From: Marivita sp.
GTDB lineage: Bacteria; Pseudomonadota; Alphaproteobacteria; Rhodobacterales; Rhodobacteraceae
Assembly: GCF_022763305.1 (NCBI RefSeq)
Contig: NZ_JALEGT010000043.1
Location: 1 to 42,934 of the forward strand
Reading direction: 5' to 3'
Length of the DNA stretch: 42,934 nt
In this document: piece after piece, positions 27,901-35,767 of the stretch
Layout: each line of letters opens with the position of its first letter
How positions within the stretch are numbered: position 1 is the stretch's first letter
The notes under the pieces: generated by a model
The model's database searches: none
Seen by the model: the letters and a program-made list of their open reading frames with translations, nothing else
Told to the model about the DNA's origin: nothing
Program-made: the position numbers and the translations under genes

Positions 27901-28316
27901 ATCGTGTAGACAGCGGCCCTATCTTGCAGGACAGGGCACTGCAACGCGGTCAGGAAACCATTCTGGTGGTTGAGGACGACGTGCTTATTCTCCAGCAGAT
28001 GATGACGCAATTGACCGGGCTCGGATATCATGTCGTCACGGCGTCGGCAGGTCCGCCGGCGCTCGAAATATTGCGTTCTAGATCAGATATCGACCTGCTC
28101 TTGACCGATGTGATCCTGCCCGGCGGTATGAACGGACGGCAGATTGCGGACGCCGCATCGGAAATTCATCCGGAGTTGAAGGTGCTCTTCACGTCGGGGT
28201 ATTCTGAAAATGCAATTGTCCACCAAGGACGGATCAATTCGGATGTCAACTTTCTGAGCAAGCCGTACCGCCGCTCGGAACTTGCCGCAAAAGTTCGGGA
28301 AGTCCTTGACGCCTGA
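24930..28316 (+). CDS. Multi-PAS hybrid sensor histidine kinase with C-terminal receiver
   Basis: About 1128 residues. Six PAS-type sensor domains cover roughly residues 5-740; the second and third are clearly a tandem duplication (AGQSAKFGAWR and AGRAVKLGGWR, each ending QDI(S/T)EL). The kinase core follows: HisKA with H769 in GGVAHDFNNLL, then N-box NLAINARDAM, DTGHGI, FQPFFTTK and GEGTGLGLSMVHGF. The C-terminal receiver has VVEDD, D1060 in LLTDVILPGG and lysine in LSKPYR. There are no membrane helices, so it senses in the cytoplasm. The TTG at 24930 is favoured by GGAAGG eight bases upstream; an in-frame TTG at 24843 would put the leader hairpin inside the gene. The signal is unknown. Confidence 0.9.
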   Translation: MNTSADNLFLSHPDPMWIYDLETLHFLAVNRAAIANYGYCEDEFLAMTIADIRPDEDKPALFSKVAGVTDEWNKAGVWRHRRKSGEIIHVDITSHVIDHDGRPARLITARDVSQWVASEQALARAKRMLEIAGQSAKFGAWRYCVRRDLLEWSAETARIHDEPEGYSPTSAEGISYYIPEHRERITRLFQACLDRGEPWDDTFQIVTAKGRKLWVRSTGEAEYDNTGKIILVQGSFQDISELVTIRKRAEESEMLLAIAGRAVKLGGWRVDLASQKVTWTDGVAAIHELPAGTPPTLKDGVDYFAPEERDSAREVLEECMENGTAFDDVRDLITAKGKRVQVRSIGVPVKDDTGRIVAVQGAMQDITELTAAQRKVSELDRRLGETLENIGDAFFMLDREWRFSYLNNKAEELVERKREELIGRRVHDEFSEYTGSVFDVQYTRAFETGQTVRFIEHYPPLNRTFRVNAHPTSEGLAVYFSDITEECRQTEELRLLKAAVEQISDVIIITETVTQDELGNAKIVYVNDAFERLTGFTREEAIGQTPSILQGPKTQRSELDRIQKAFETQSPVRAELINYTKSGQEYWLDLDVVPLENDTGEVTHFVAVQRDITDRKRAETDLRVSEARFRLIAEATENTVWDWDIAAGRWWWSDGMARQFGHHPDPEATEPELWHDNVHEDDQARVDESFEKLLMGEIGSAHEQYRFRRADGSWAHVDDHAYPIRDQDGRIIRVIGTMADVTERLQMEERLRQSQKLEAVGQLTGGVAHDFNNLLTIIIGNIEMLQDSLDEDNPLWRFAEASAVAADRAAELTSRLLSFSRKQMLQPRVIDINAVVSDVEDMLRRTLGENIDIRINLGNGLWSTETDLAQVEAALLNLAINARDAMRDGGALTIETANAVLDEDYVAGEPDLAAGEYVLVAVSDTGHGISKDHIAQVFQPFFTTKAVGEGTGLGLSMVHGFVKQSGGHIQIYSEVNEGTTIKLYFPKHIGDRVDSGPILQDRALQRGQETILVVEDDVLILQQMMTQLTGLGYHVVTASAGPPALEILRSRSDIDLLLTDVILPGGMNGRQIADAASEIHPELKVLFTSGYSENAIVHQGRINSDVNFLSKPYRRSELAAKVREVLDA

Positions 28317-28565
28317 CCTTCAACGACAAGAACCATTCGGTTCGACGCAGAGCGACCCGCCATCACGCAAAGAGTGGTCATAGGGTGCAGCACGGCTCTG
28401 CTTCGAACGCGACGCCAAAACTTGGCAGCGCACCATACGACGCGCCCGAACACAGCCCGATCTGTGGCAGCGGAGCACGATATTTTTTCTCCACGACCTT
28501 GCTGACCGCTGTGGTTCGTGAAAACAGTCTCGCTGCACAGCCAGCATATATGAAACGAGGTGGAT

Positions 28566-28976
28566 ATGCCCGGCCTGGACATATTGTTCCTAGACGACGA
28601 TCAAGTGGTTTGCGAAATACTGGCAGCCCAAATGAAGCGCCTCGGTCACGCTGTCACTGTGGTAACCGATCCCAAGGCAGCTGTTGAGCTTTTGCGGTCC
28701 CGCAATGACTTCGACGTGTTGGTGACGGACATTTCTATGCCGGGTAACCTGAGCGGTATGGATGTCGCGACAACTGCATGGGGTCTGTCCGAAGGTCGGA
28801 TCAAGATCATTTTCCTGACTGGCTTCTTAGATCTGACGAAGTTCAGCGAACCGCTGTCCGAACTTGATTATACCTACCTGAAGAAACCCGTGAGAAAGGC
28901 CCAATTGGCGGAGGCGCTGACCACGGGTCCGACCACTCTTCGTGTGCGTGCGTCAGTGCCCGTCGATCGCAGCTAG
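28566..28976 (+). CDS. Single-domain response regulator
   Basis: A 136-residue CheY-like receiver without output domain. Acidic cluster FLDDDQ, phosphorylation aspartate in VLVTDISMPG, threonine in FLTGF and lysine in YLKKPV are all present. The ATG at 28566 follows GAGGTG. It lies 249 bases after the hybrid kinase in the same direction and resembles the kinase's own receiver, so it is a likely phosphotransfer partner. It may act as a phosphate sink or as a shuttle to another output protein. The gap between them carries no gene. Confidence 0.87.
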   Translation: MPGLDILFLDDDQVVCEILAAQMKRLGHAVTVVTDPKAAVELLRSRNDFDVLVTDISMPGNLSGMDVATTAWGLSEGRIKIIFLTGFLDLTKFSEPLSELDYTYLKKPVRKAQLAEALTTGPTTLRVRASVPVDRS

Positions 28977-29063
28977 GCAAAGGACGCACCGGGGTCCGTC
29001 GGCCAGAATGCTTTGGTTGTCGTCCACCACGAAGTGACTGTTGGGCTCGTCTGGTTCACGTGC

Positions 29064-29093
29064 GGGTATGGGCCAATACCCTTGCCCATACCC
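29064..29093. terminator. Hairpin between convergent genes
   Basis: GGGTATGGGC and GCCCATACCC form a perfect 10-base-pair inverted repeat with a 10-base loop. It lies between the response regulator and the convergent GntR gene (stop at 29117). It could end transcription from both sides, though neither strand has a T tract. Confidence 0.5.
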
Positions 29094-29116
29094 CACACTC
29101 AAACCAGCCAGAAACG

Positions 29117-29773
29117 TCACTCTGCAGCGGGCTTAAGGCTCGCCATCAGGTGATGAAACTTTTCTCCCTGAACGGCGATATGGGCGCGCATCACATTTGC
29201 GGCTGTCTCACCGTCCCCGCTTTCAAGCGCGGTCACGATCGCCTTGTGCTCGGACATGGACTGCCGCAGGCGCCCGCGGAGACGCAACTGCAAGCGCCGG
29301 AAGGGTTGCAGGCGGCGGTGCAGACGAAAGCATTCCTGCTCAAGGAAGCTGTTGCCGGATTGCCGGTACAACATGGCGTGGAACCGCTCGTTCTCGCGGA
29401 AATAGCCATTGGCATCGTTGGCTTCGACGGCGGCATCGCAAAGCGCGTTGGTCTCGTGCAGCTTCTGCAGGGCTTCATCGGAAATCCGTGTCGCGGCAAG
29501 CCGGGCGCAGACCGCTTCAAGCTCGGCCATGACCTCGAACATTTCGATCAGTTCGACCGGGCCGGGCTGGCGCACGAACACGCCACGCCGGGGCAATTGT
29601 TCGACGAGGCCGGACTGCGCGAGCCGCTGCAAAGCTTCGCGAATGGGCGTGCGGGATACGTCAAAGCGACCAGCCAACTGGACTTCGTCCAAGCGGTCCC
29701 CATCGGCCAGGGTCCCGTCAAAAATCAGCCCTTCGATCTCGTCGGCAATGATGTCGGATCGCTTTCGTTCCAT
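29117..29773 (-). CDS. matR: GntR/FadR-type regulator of malonate genes (MatR-like)
   Basis: A 218-residue regulator with an N-terminal GntR winged helix (about 5-70; SRTPIREALQRLAQSGLVEQLPRRGVFV) and a C-terminal FCD ligand domain with metal-binding histidines in ENERFHAML, MSEHKAIV and MRAHI. It is divergent from the malonate TRAP and mat genes, the usual arrangement for MatR, which responds to malonate. The ATG at 29773 is used because the helix-turn-helix begins there; a clear ribosome site is lacking. An operator-like TTGTATACAA lies 48 bases upstream, between it and the transporter gene. Malonate as effector is inferred from context. Confidence 0.85.
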   Translation of the reverse strand: MERKRSDIIADEIEGLIFDGTLADGDRLDEVQLAGRFDVSRTPIREALQRLAQSGLVEQLPRRGVFVRQPGPVELIEMFEVMAELEAVCARLAATRISDEALQKLHETNALCDAAVEANDANGYFRENERFHAMLYRQSGNSFLEQECFRLHRRLQPFRRLQLRLRGRLRQSMSEHKAIVTALESGDGETAANVMRAHIAVQGEKFHHLMASLKPAAE

Positions 29774-29820
29774 GGAAATGTCTGTACCCAAAACTCTTTG
29801 AAAATGCAAGGATGTATATA

Positions 29821-29830
29821 TTGTATACAA
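29821..29830. promoter_or_regulatory. Candidate GntR/MatR operator
   Basis: TTGTATACAA is a perfect 10-base palindrome in the gap between the divergent GntR and TRAP genes, five bases before a TTGACT -35 candidate. GntR/FCD regulators typically bind TTGTA/TACAA-type sites, and TTGTATACA-like sequence is, as I recall, in the reported rhizobial MatR site. Confidence 0.6.
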
Positions 29831-29835
29831 AAAAG

Positions 29836-29863
29836 TTGACTTCGAACACATGGCCGATACCTT
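29836..29863 (+). promoter_or_regulatory. Candidate promoter of the malonate operon
   Basis: TTGACT at 29836-29841 and TACCTT at 29858-29863 are 16 bases apart, a plausible sigma-70 pair with a good -35 and a moderate -10. The start of transcription would fall about 35 bases before the matP-type ATG. The operator palindrome abuts its upstream edge. Confidence 0.4.
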
Positions 29864-29907
29864 AGTGCACGGTTCCAAAGGGAATCGGGAGTTTTAGGGA
29901 GGATTCC

Positions 29908-30894
29908 ATGAACAAGTTTTTTGCCACTGCAGCGGCCGCCGCTGCCCTGTTCGCGGGCGCGCTAAGTGCCAACGCAACAGAACTGCGCCTGTCTCATCAA
30001 TGGTCCGACAAGGACGTGCGCCATCAGGTCGCCCAGATCGTCGCCGACGAGGTTGCCGCAGCCGGTGTCGACCTCGAAATCAAGATTTTTCCGACCGAGT
30101 CCCTGTTCAAGGCACGCGAGCAGTATACACCGCTGTCGCGCGGCCAGCTCGACATGACGGTGCTGCCGCTGTCCTATGCCGGTGGTCAGCAGCCCGCCTA
30201 CAACCTTACGCTGATGCCGGGTCTGGTAAAGAACCACGATCACGCAGCGCGCCTTTCCGACAGTCCCTTCATGGCCGCCCTGGAAGAGAAGATGTCCGAA
30301 GATGACGTGATGGTGCTGGTCCACGGCTATCTCGCCGGAGGCTTCGCCGCGAAGGACAAGTGCATCCGCAAGCCCGAAGATGTGGCCGGCCTTCAGACCC
30401 GCGCCGCAGGCAAGTCGTTCGAGCAGATGCTGGCCGGGGCAGGGGCATCCATCGCCTCGATGGCCTCGTCCGAAGTCTATAACGCGATGCAGTCGGGCGT
30501 TCTGGACGCGGTCAACACATCGTCCTCTTCCTTCGTGTCGTTCCGCCTCTACGAGCAGGTGGCCTGCTACACGCCCGCAGGCGAATTTGCGCTCTGGTTC
30601 ATGTACCAGCCGCTCTTGATGAACAAATCCACCTTCGACGGCCTGAGTTCCGAACAGCAGGCAGCACTGATGGCGGCCGCCGAAAAGGCCGAAGCCTTCT
30701 ACCTTGAAGAAGCCAAGAAAGAAGACGCCGCTTCGGTTGAAGCGTTCCGTGCTGCCAATGTGGAAATCGCCGAGATGACTCAGGAAGACTTCGACGCGTG
30801 GTTGGCTCTGGCCAAGGAAACCTCGTTCAAGGCCTTCGTCGAAGAACTGCCGGATGGGCAAGCCCTGCTGGACCTCGCGCTCGCCGTCGAGTGA
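29908..30894 (+). CDS. matP: TRAP transporter solute-binding protein, malonate (DctP family)
   Basis: A 328-residue DctP-family binding protein with signal peptide ending NATE-LRLSH (about residue 23). The conserved carboxylate-binding arginine is R165 in GLQTRAAGKSF. SEVYNAMQSGVLDAVNTSSSSF and EFALWFMYQPLLMN are typical of the family. It binds a carboxylate in the periplasm and delivers it to the DctQ/DctM membrane pair. Malonate is inferred because matA and matB follow in the same operon. GGGAGG precedes the ATG. A very strong stem-loop follows the stop codon. Confidence 0.9.
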   Translation: MNKFFATAAAAAALFAGALSANATELRLSHQWSDKDVRHQVAQIVADEVAAAGVDLEIKIFPTESLFKAREQYTPLSRGQLDMTVLPLSYAGGQQPAYNLTLMPGLVKNHDHAARLSDSPFMAALEEKMSEDDVMVLVHGYLAGGFAAKDKCIRKPEDVAGLQTRAAGKSFEQMLAGAGASIASMASSEVYNAMQSGVLDAVNTSSSSFVSFRLYEQVACYTPAGEFALWFMYQPLLMNKSTFDGLSSEQQAALMAAAEKAEAFYLEEAKKEDAASVEAFRAANVEIAEMTQEDFDAWLALAKETSFKAFVEELPDGQALLDLALAVE

Positions 30895-30904
30895 TGTGAT
30901 CCGC

Positions 30905-30929
30905 CGGGGACGGCACCGCGCCGTCCCCG
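30905..30929 (+). promoter_or_regulatory. Intercistronic stem-loop after the TRAP binding-protein gene
   Basis: CGGGGACGGC and GCCGTCCCCG form a perfect 10-base-pair stem with a 5-base loop, 10 bases after the binding-protein stop. No T tract follows. It is placed exactly like the stems after xylF and tctC in this window and probably stabilises the binding-protein message. Confidence 0.65.
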
Positions 30930-30959
30930 AACCACTTTCCGAACCAACGCGAGGATGTC

Positions 30960-31508
30960 ATGGCGACGCAACTCTCCGCTGCCCCGGCACGCACCGGCGG
31001 CAACCCCTTCCTGCGCATCGTGAACGGCATCTCGACCGTGGCGGGCTGGACCGCAGCGGCGATGATCCTGACCTCGGTGTTCATCACCTGCCAGATGATC
31101 TTCGTGCGCTTCGTGCTGAACCAGTCGACTGTCTGGCAGACCGAGGCGGTGATCTATCTGATGGTCGCCTCGACGCTGATCGGGCTGCCTTATGTCCAGC
31201 GGATGCGCGGGCACGTGAATGTCGATCTCATCCCGCTGGCCTTGGCACCGCGGCCGCGCTTTGCGCTCGCCATGCTCACGCTGGGCCTGTCCATCGTCGT
31301 CGTCGCCGTGATGTTCTGGTATGCCTATGATTTCTGGCACCTCGCATGGTCGCGCGGATGGAAGTCGGAAACCGTCTGGGCCGTGCGGCTCTGGATCCCC
31401 TATCTGGCGCTGCCCGTGGGGTTCGGCCTCTTCCTTCTGCAACTGATCGCCGATTTCGTGGCCTTGCTGATCGGTGCCGACAAACCCTTCGGACTGGAGA
31501 ACAGCTGA
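30960..31508 (+). CDS. matQ: TRAP transporter small permease (DctQ family)
   Basis: A 182-residue protein with four hydrophobic segments, including AAMILTSVFITCQMIFVRFVLN and YLALPVGFGLFLLQLIADFVALL. The EAVIYLMVASTLIGLPYVQRMRGHVNVDLI region is typical of DctQ proteins. It works with the large permease in sodium-driven uptake. GAGGATG precedes the ATG. Its TGA overlaps the dctM-type ATG by one base. Confidence 0.9.
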   Translation: MATQLSAAPARTGGNPFLRIVNGISTVAGWTAAAMILTSVFITCQMIFVRFVLNQSTVWQTEAVIYLMVASTLIGLPYVQRMRGHVNVDLIPLALAPRPRFALAMLTLGLSIVVVAVMFWYAYDFWHLAWSRGWKSETVWAVRLWIPYLALPVGFGLFLLQLIADFVALLIGADKPFGLENS

Positions 31509-32824
31509 TGGATCCGCTTCTCCTCGGCGCTTTTGTCGCCATCGCCACCATTGTGGTCCTGTTCTCCGGCGTGTCTGTCGCGCTGGGTCTGGTGATCGTC
31601 TCCGCCGGGTTTCTGATCGTCTTCGACGGCATGCGGTCTCTGGAACTGCTGCCCGAAATCATGTTCGGAAAGCTGAACTCCTTTGCGCTGCTGTCGATCC
31701 CGATGTTCATCATCATGGGCGCGGCCATCGCCTCTACCAGAGCGGGCGCAGATCTCTACGAGGCGCTTGAACGCTGGCTGACCCGCGTGCCGGGCGGTCT
31801 GGTGATCTCCAACCTTGGGGCCTGCGCGCTCTTCTCGGCGATGTCGGGGTCGAGCCCCGCGACCTGTGCCGCCATCGGCAAGATGGGCATCCCCGAGATG
31901 CGCAAGCGCGGCTATCCCGATGCGGTTGCCGCCGGGTCCATCGCCGCCGGCGGCACGCTGGGTATCCTGATCCCGCCCTCTGTGACGATGATCGTCTACG
32001 GGATCGCGACCGAAACCTCGATTGGACGTCTGTTTTTGGCGGGGGTTATTCCGGGGCTTCTGTTGGTGGCCCTGTTCATGGCGTGGTCGCTCTATTCGAC
32101 CTGGCGGTCGGGTGACGCCTCTGTCCTTACGGCGACGCCCTACACCTGGCGCCAGAAGCTCGAGATCCTGCCCCGCGTCCTGCCGTTCCTGCTGATCATC
32201 TTCGGCGTGCTCTATGCCATGTATGGCGGGATCGCGACGCCGTCGGAAACGGCGGCTGTAGGCGCACTGATGTGCCTGCTGATCGCAATGATCATCTACA
32301 AGCTGTGGAGCCCGAAAGCGCTCTGGGTCGTCCTGCGGGACAGCACGCGGGAATCCGTGATGATCCTCTTCATCATCGGCGCGGCGGGTGTCTTCAGCTA
32401 CATGCTCAGCTCGCTCTTCATCACGCAATCCATCGCGGAATGGATCGGCACGCTGGACGTGAACCGCTGGGTGCTGATGTTCGCCATCAACATCTTCCTG
32501 CTGATTGCAGGGTTCTTCCTGCCGCCTGTGGCGGTGATCCTGATGGCCGCACCGATCCTGCTTCCCATCATCCTGTCCGCCGGGTTCGATCCGATCTGGT
32601 TCGCGGTGATCCTGACGATCAACATGGAAATCGGCCTCATTTCGCCGCCGGTCGGACTGAACCTCTACGTCATCAACGGCATCGCGCCCGACATCAAGCT
32701 CAAGACCATTCTTGTCGGATCGCTGCCCTATGTCGGCTGCATGGTACTAGCCATCATCCTGCTTTGCCTCTTCCCCGGTCTGGCGACATGGCTGCCCGAT
32801 ATGATCATGGGGCCTGCGATATGA
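31508..32824 (+). CDS. matM: TRAP transporter large permease (DctM family)
   Basis: A 438-residue transport subunit with about 12 membrane segments. SAMSGSSPATCAAIGKMGIPEM, GGTLGILIPPSVTMIVYGI, and the later ISPPVGLNLYVINGIAP are the diagnostic repeats of DctM. Length is normal for the family. It is the ion-coupled transporter for the substrate delivered by the DctP-type protein. Its stop overlaps the malonyl-CoA decarboxylase start as ATGA. Confidence 0.93.
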   Translation: MDPLLLGAFVAIATIVVLFSGVSVALGLVIVSAGFLIVFDGMRSLELLPEIMFGKLNSFALLSIPMFIIMGAAIASTRAGADLYEALERWLTRVPGGLVISNLGACALFSAMSGSSPATCAAIGKMGIPEMRKRGYPDAVAAGSIAAGGTLGILIPPSVTMIVYGIATETSIGRLFLAGVIPGLLLVALFMAWSLYSTWRSGDASVLTATPYTWRQKLEILPRVLPFLLIIFGVLYAMYGGIATPSETAAVGALMCLLIAMIIYKLWSPKALWVVLRDSTRESVMILFIIGAAGVFSYMLSSLFITQSIAEWIGTLDVNRWVLMFAINIFLLIAGFFLPPVAVILMAAPILLPIILSAGFDPIWFAVILTINMEIGLISPPVGLNLYVINGIAPDIKLKTILVGSLPYVGCMVLAIILLCLFPGLATWLPDMIMGPAI

Positions 32825-34080
32825 CGATCTTTGCCGATCTTCTGTCCACGGTGTTCGAGCGGCGCTACCGGCCATGGGGCTCGGCGCAAAGGGACAGCCG
32901 TCCGGTCACGGCGCTGGTCGCCGACCTGATCAGCGGCGCGGGCGAGGTAACCGGCGCGGGCCTCGCGCGGCAGATCATCGACCGGTATGGCGAGATGGAC
33001 GACGAGGCAAAGCTCGCGTTCTTCCGGCATATCGCGACCGACCTCGCGATTGCGCCTTCGGCTCTGCGCGCCGCACTCGATGCCTACGAAGCCGAGGGTC
33101 AGTCCAAAGCGACCTATCGCGCCGTGATGGCCGCGTCCGAACCGCCGCGACAGGAGTTGATCCGCCGTCTGAACCAGGTGCCCGGTGCCACGAAGTCTTT
33201 GGTGCGCATGCGGGCTGATCTCTTGCGACTGGCACAGGGGGACGAGGCGCTTCTCGCGCTCGATCTCGATTTCCGGCATCTCTTTGCAAGCTGGTTCAAC
33301 CGGGGCTTCCTTGTCCTGCGGCGGATCAGCTGGGAAAGCCCCGCTGACATCCTCGAAAAGATCATCGCCTACGAAGCGGTCCATGCCATCGACAGTTGGG
33401 ATGATCTGCGTCGGCGTCTGCAGCCCACGGATCGGCGTTGCTTTGCGTTCTTCCACCCGGCCATGCCGGATGAGCCGCTGATCTTTGTCGAAGTCGCTTT
33501 GACCCAAGGGATTGCGCGGTCGGTTCAGGCCGTTCTCTCTGAAAACCGCAACGTCCTGCCTGCCCATGATGCGGACACGGCGGTGTTCTATTCCATCTCG
33601 AACTGTCAGGCCGGGCTTGCCGGCATCTCTTTCGGAAATATGCTCATCAAACAGGTGGCTGCGGATCTCGCAACCGAACTGCCCGGCCTGAAGACCTTTG
33701 TCACCCTGTCGCCCATCCCGGGGTTTGCCTCGTGGCTGGCGCAGCAGGACCCGCAGGCAAACGTGCAAGACGGCGAGACCTTGCGGGCGCTGGCGGCGCA
33801 TTACCTGGCCGAGGCCAAACGCACCGATGGCATGCCGCTTGACCCCGTCGCGCGGTTTCATCTGGGCAACGGCGCGCAGCTGCATGATCTGCACCTGAAC
33901 GCGGACACTTCACCCAACGGGATTCGCCAATCGCATGGTGTGATGGTCAACTATCACTACGATCTCAAGAAGGTGGCCGAGAACCACGAACGGTTCGCGA
34001 CCTCGCAAGTGGTCGCAATGTCTTCCAGCATCCGGTCGCTTGCGGTAAACGCCACCAAACTATTGTCTGAGGAGGCGTAA
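32821..34080 (+). CDS. matA: Malonyl-CoA decarboxylase
   Basis: A 419-residue malonyl-CoA decarboxylase (MCD family). The N-terminal helical domain runs to about 130 and the catalytic domain contains FHPAMPDEPLIFVEVALT, YSISNCQAGLAGISFGN, and ARFHLGNGAQLHDLH, followed by SHGVMVNYHYDL. It converts malonyl-CoA to acetyl-CoA and carbon dioxide. The ATG at 32821 overlaps the permease stop (ATGA); the frame is open further upstream, but that part is the permease gene out of frame. Position between the TRAP transporter and matB defines a malonate-use operon. Confidence 0.93.
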   Translation: MTIFADLLSTVFERRYRPWGSAQRDSRPVTALVADLISGAGEVTGAGLARQIIDRYGEMDDEAKLAFFRHIATDLAIAPSALRAALDAYEAEGQSKATYRAVMAASEPPRQELIRRLNQVPGATKSLVRMRADLLRLAQGDEALLALDLDFRHLFASWFNRGFLVLRRISWESPADILEKIIAYEAVHAIDSWDDLRRRLQPTDRRCFAFFHPAMPDEPLIFVEVALTQGIARSVQAVLSENRNVLPAHDADTAVFYSISNCQAGLAGISFGNMLIKQVAADLATELPGLKTFVTLSPIPGFASWLAQQDPQANVQDGETLRALAAHYLAEAKRTDGMPLDPVARFHLGNGAQLHDLHLNADTSPNGIRQSHGVMVNYHYDLKKVAENHERFATSQVVAMSSSIRSLAVNATKLLSEEA

Positions 34081-34082
34081 CC

Positions 34083-35606
34083 ATGCCCAACCCTCTTTAT
34101 GATGCACTCTTCGGCATTCACGCCGGAAAGACGACGCCCTTCCTGCATCTGCAGGATGGGTCGGTCATCAGCCACCAGGACTTCCTCGAACGGGCAGCGC
34201 GCATCGCGTATGTCCTGACACAGATCGGCCTCAAGCCCGGTGACCGGTTGGCAGCGCAGATCCACAAATCGCCCGAAGCGCTCTGCCTCTATGCCGCCTG
34301 CGTTCAGGCCGGGGTCATCTTCCTGCCGCTGAACACGGCCTATACGCCGGATGAGGTGACATACTTCATCGAAAACAGCGGCGCGCGCTGCGTTGTCTGC
34401 GATGCCAAGAGCGCCGGTGACCTCGCGCCGATCGCGGCTCGTCTGGGAGCGCGGCTAGAAACGATGAACGCCGATGGCGGCGGAAGCCTGACCGATCAGG
34501 CCGCGGCCCAGCCCGCCTCGTTCGACACGGTCTCGCGGACGTCGGATGATCTTGCGGCGTTCCTTTACACGTCAGGCACGACCGGCCGCTCCAAGGGCGC
34601 GATGCTCACGCAGGACAACCTTCTGTCAAACGCGCTGACCTTGGGCGATTACTGGAAATTCACGGCCAACGATGTGCTACTGCACGCCTTGCCGATCTTC
34701 CACACGCACGGGCTTTTCGTGGCGACCAACGTCATTCTGGCGACCGGGGGATCGATGATATTCCTGCCGAAATTCGATCTCGATACGATGATCGCTCTTA
34801 TGCCCAAGGCGACGACGATGATGGGGGTGCCCACTTTCTACACGCGCCTGCTGGATGACACGCGGTTTACCAAGGATCTCACAGCGCATATGCGCCTTTT
34901 CGTGTCCGGCAGTGCGCCGCTGCTTGCCGACACACATGTCCAGTTTAAAAAGCGCACGGGGCACCGCATCCTCGAACGCTACGGCATGACCGAAACCAAC
35001 ATGAACACCTCCAACCCCTATGATGGGGAACGCCGCGCCGGGACGGTCGGGTTTCCGCTTCCGGGAGTGGAACTCAAGATCACGGATCCGGCGACGGGGC
35101 AGACCTTACAACAGGGCGAGGTTGGCCAGATCGAGGTCCGCGGCCCCAATGTCTTCAAGGGCTATTGGCAGATGCCGGAAAAGACCGCCGCCGAATTGCG
35201 CGAAGACGGGTTCTTCATCACCGGCGACTTGGGAAAGCTTGATGACGACGGCTATGTGCACATCGTCGGTCGGAACAAGGACCTCATTATCTCGGGCGGT
35301 TACAACATCTACCCCAAGGAGATCGAGCTGGTCCTCGATGAACAGCCTGGTGTGCTCGAAAGTGCGGTCATCGGTGTCCCGCACGCGGACTTTGGCGAGA
35401 CCGTTCTTGGCCTGATCGTTCCGGAGCCCGGTGCCGATCCTGACCTTGAGGCAATTGGTGATGCATGCATGGCGTCGCTCGCCCGTTTCAAGCACCCAAG
35501 AAAACTGATCCTGGTCGATGAGTTGCCACGAAACACGATGGGCAAGGTCCAGAAGAACGTCCTTCGCGATGAATACAACGACATTTTCATGTCTGCCGAC
35601 ACATAG
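34083..35606 (+). CDS. matB: Malonyl-CoA synthetase
   Basis: A 507-residue adenylate-forming acyl-CoA synthetase. The AMP-binding motif is LYTSGTTGRSKGAML; the later motifs are RYGMTETNMN, GDLGKLDDDGYVHIVGR, NKDLIISGGYNIYPKEIE and the catalytic lysine region LPRNTMGKVQKN. It activates malonate to malonyl-CoA, which matA then decarboxylates. It starts three bases after matA and is the last gene of the operon. A convergent LysR gene follows after 161 bases in which I see no gene or clear terminator. Confidence 0.93.
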   Translation: MPNPLYDALFGIHAGKTTPFLHLQDGSVISHQDFLERAARIAYVLTQIGLKPGDRLAAQIHKSPEALCLYAACVQAGVIFLPLNTAYTPDEVTYFIENSGARCVVCDAKSAGDLAPIAARLGARLETMNADGGGSLTDQAAAQPASFDTVSRTSDDLAAFLYTSGTTGRSKGAMLTQDNLLSNALTLGDYWKFTANDVLLHALPIFHTHGLFVATNVILATGGSMIFLPKFDLDTMIALMPKATTMMGVPTFYTRLLDDTRFTKDLTAHMRLFVSGSAPLLADTHVQFKKRTGHRILERYGMTETNMNTSNPYDGERRAGTVGFPLPGVELKITDPATGQTLQQGEVGQIEVRGPNVFKGYWQMPEKTAAELREDGFFITGDLGKLDDDGYVHIVGRNKDLIISGGYNIYPKEIELVLDEQPGVLESAVIGVPHADFGETVLGLIVPEPGADPDLEAIGDACMASLARFKHPRKLILVDELPRNTMGKVQKNVLRDEYNDIFMSADT

Positions 35607-35767
35607 GACAAGCCGCGCCAGAGTTCCTGTGCCGTTGGTGATGAAGCCCGAAACCATCCGACTGTGGCGCCAAGCCCGAACGCGATGAGCAGCAAGCGCG
35701 CCGGCCGCGGATTGCGTTTTCTTGGATCGCGGAACCAACGCGTCTGGAGCCGAACCCGAGATTTGCG

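Noticed and set aside
28317-28565. Small gene or terminator between the kinase and the response regulator
   Set aside because: Only weak dyads (for example GCTGTG/CACAGC at 28508-28541) and no convincing coding frame were seen.
31400-32428. Minus-strand open frame of 342 codons opposite the TRAP large permease
   Set aside because: Composition is that of a reverse-strand shadow; the DctM gene on the other strand is certain.
35607-35767. Terminator between matB and the convergent LysR gene
   Set aside because: Only a 5-base stem (CCGCG/CGCGG) without a T tract could be found.
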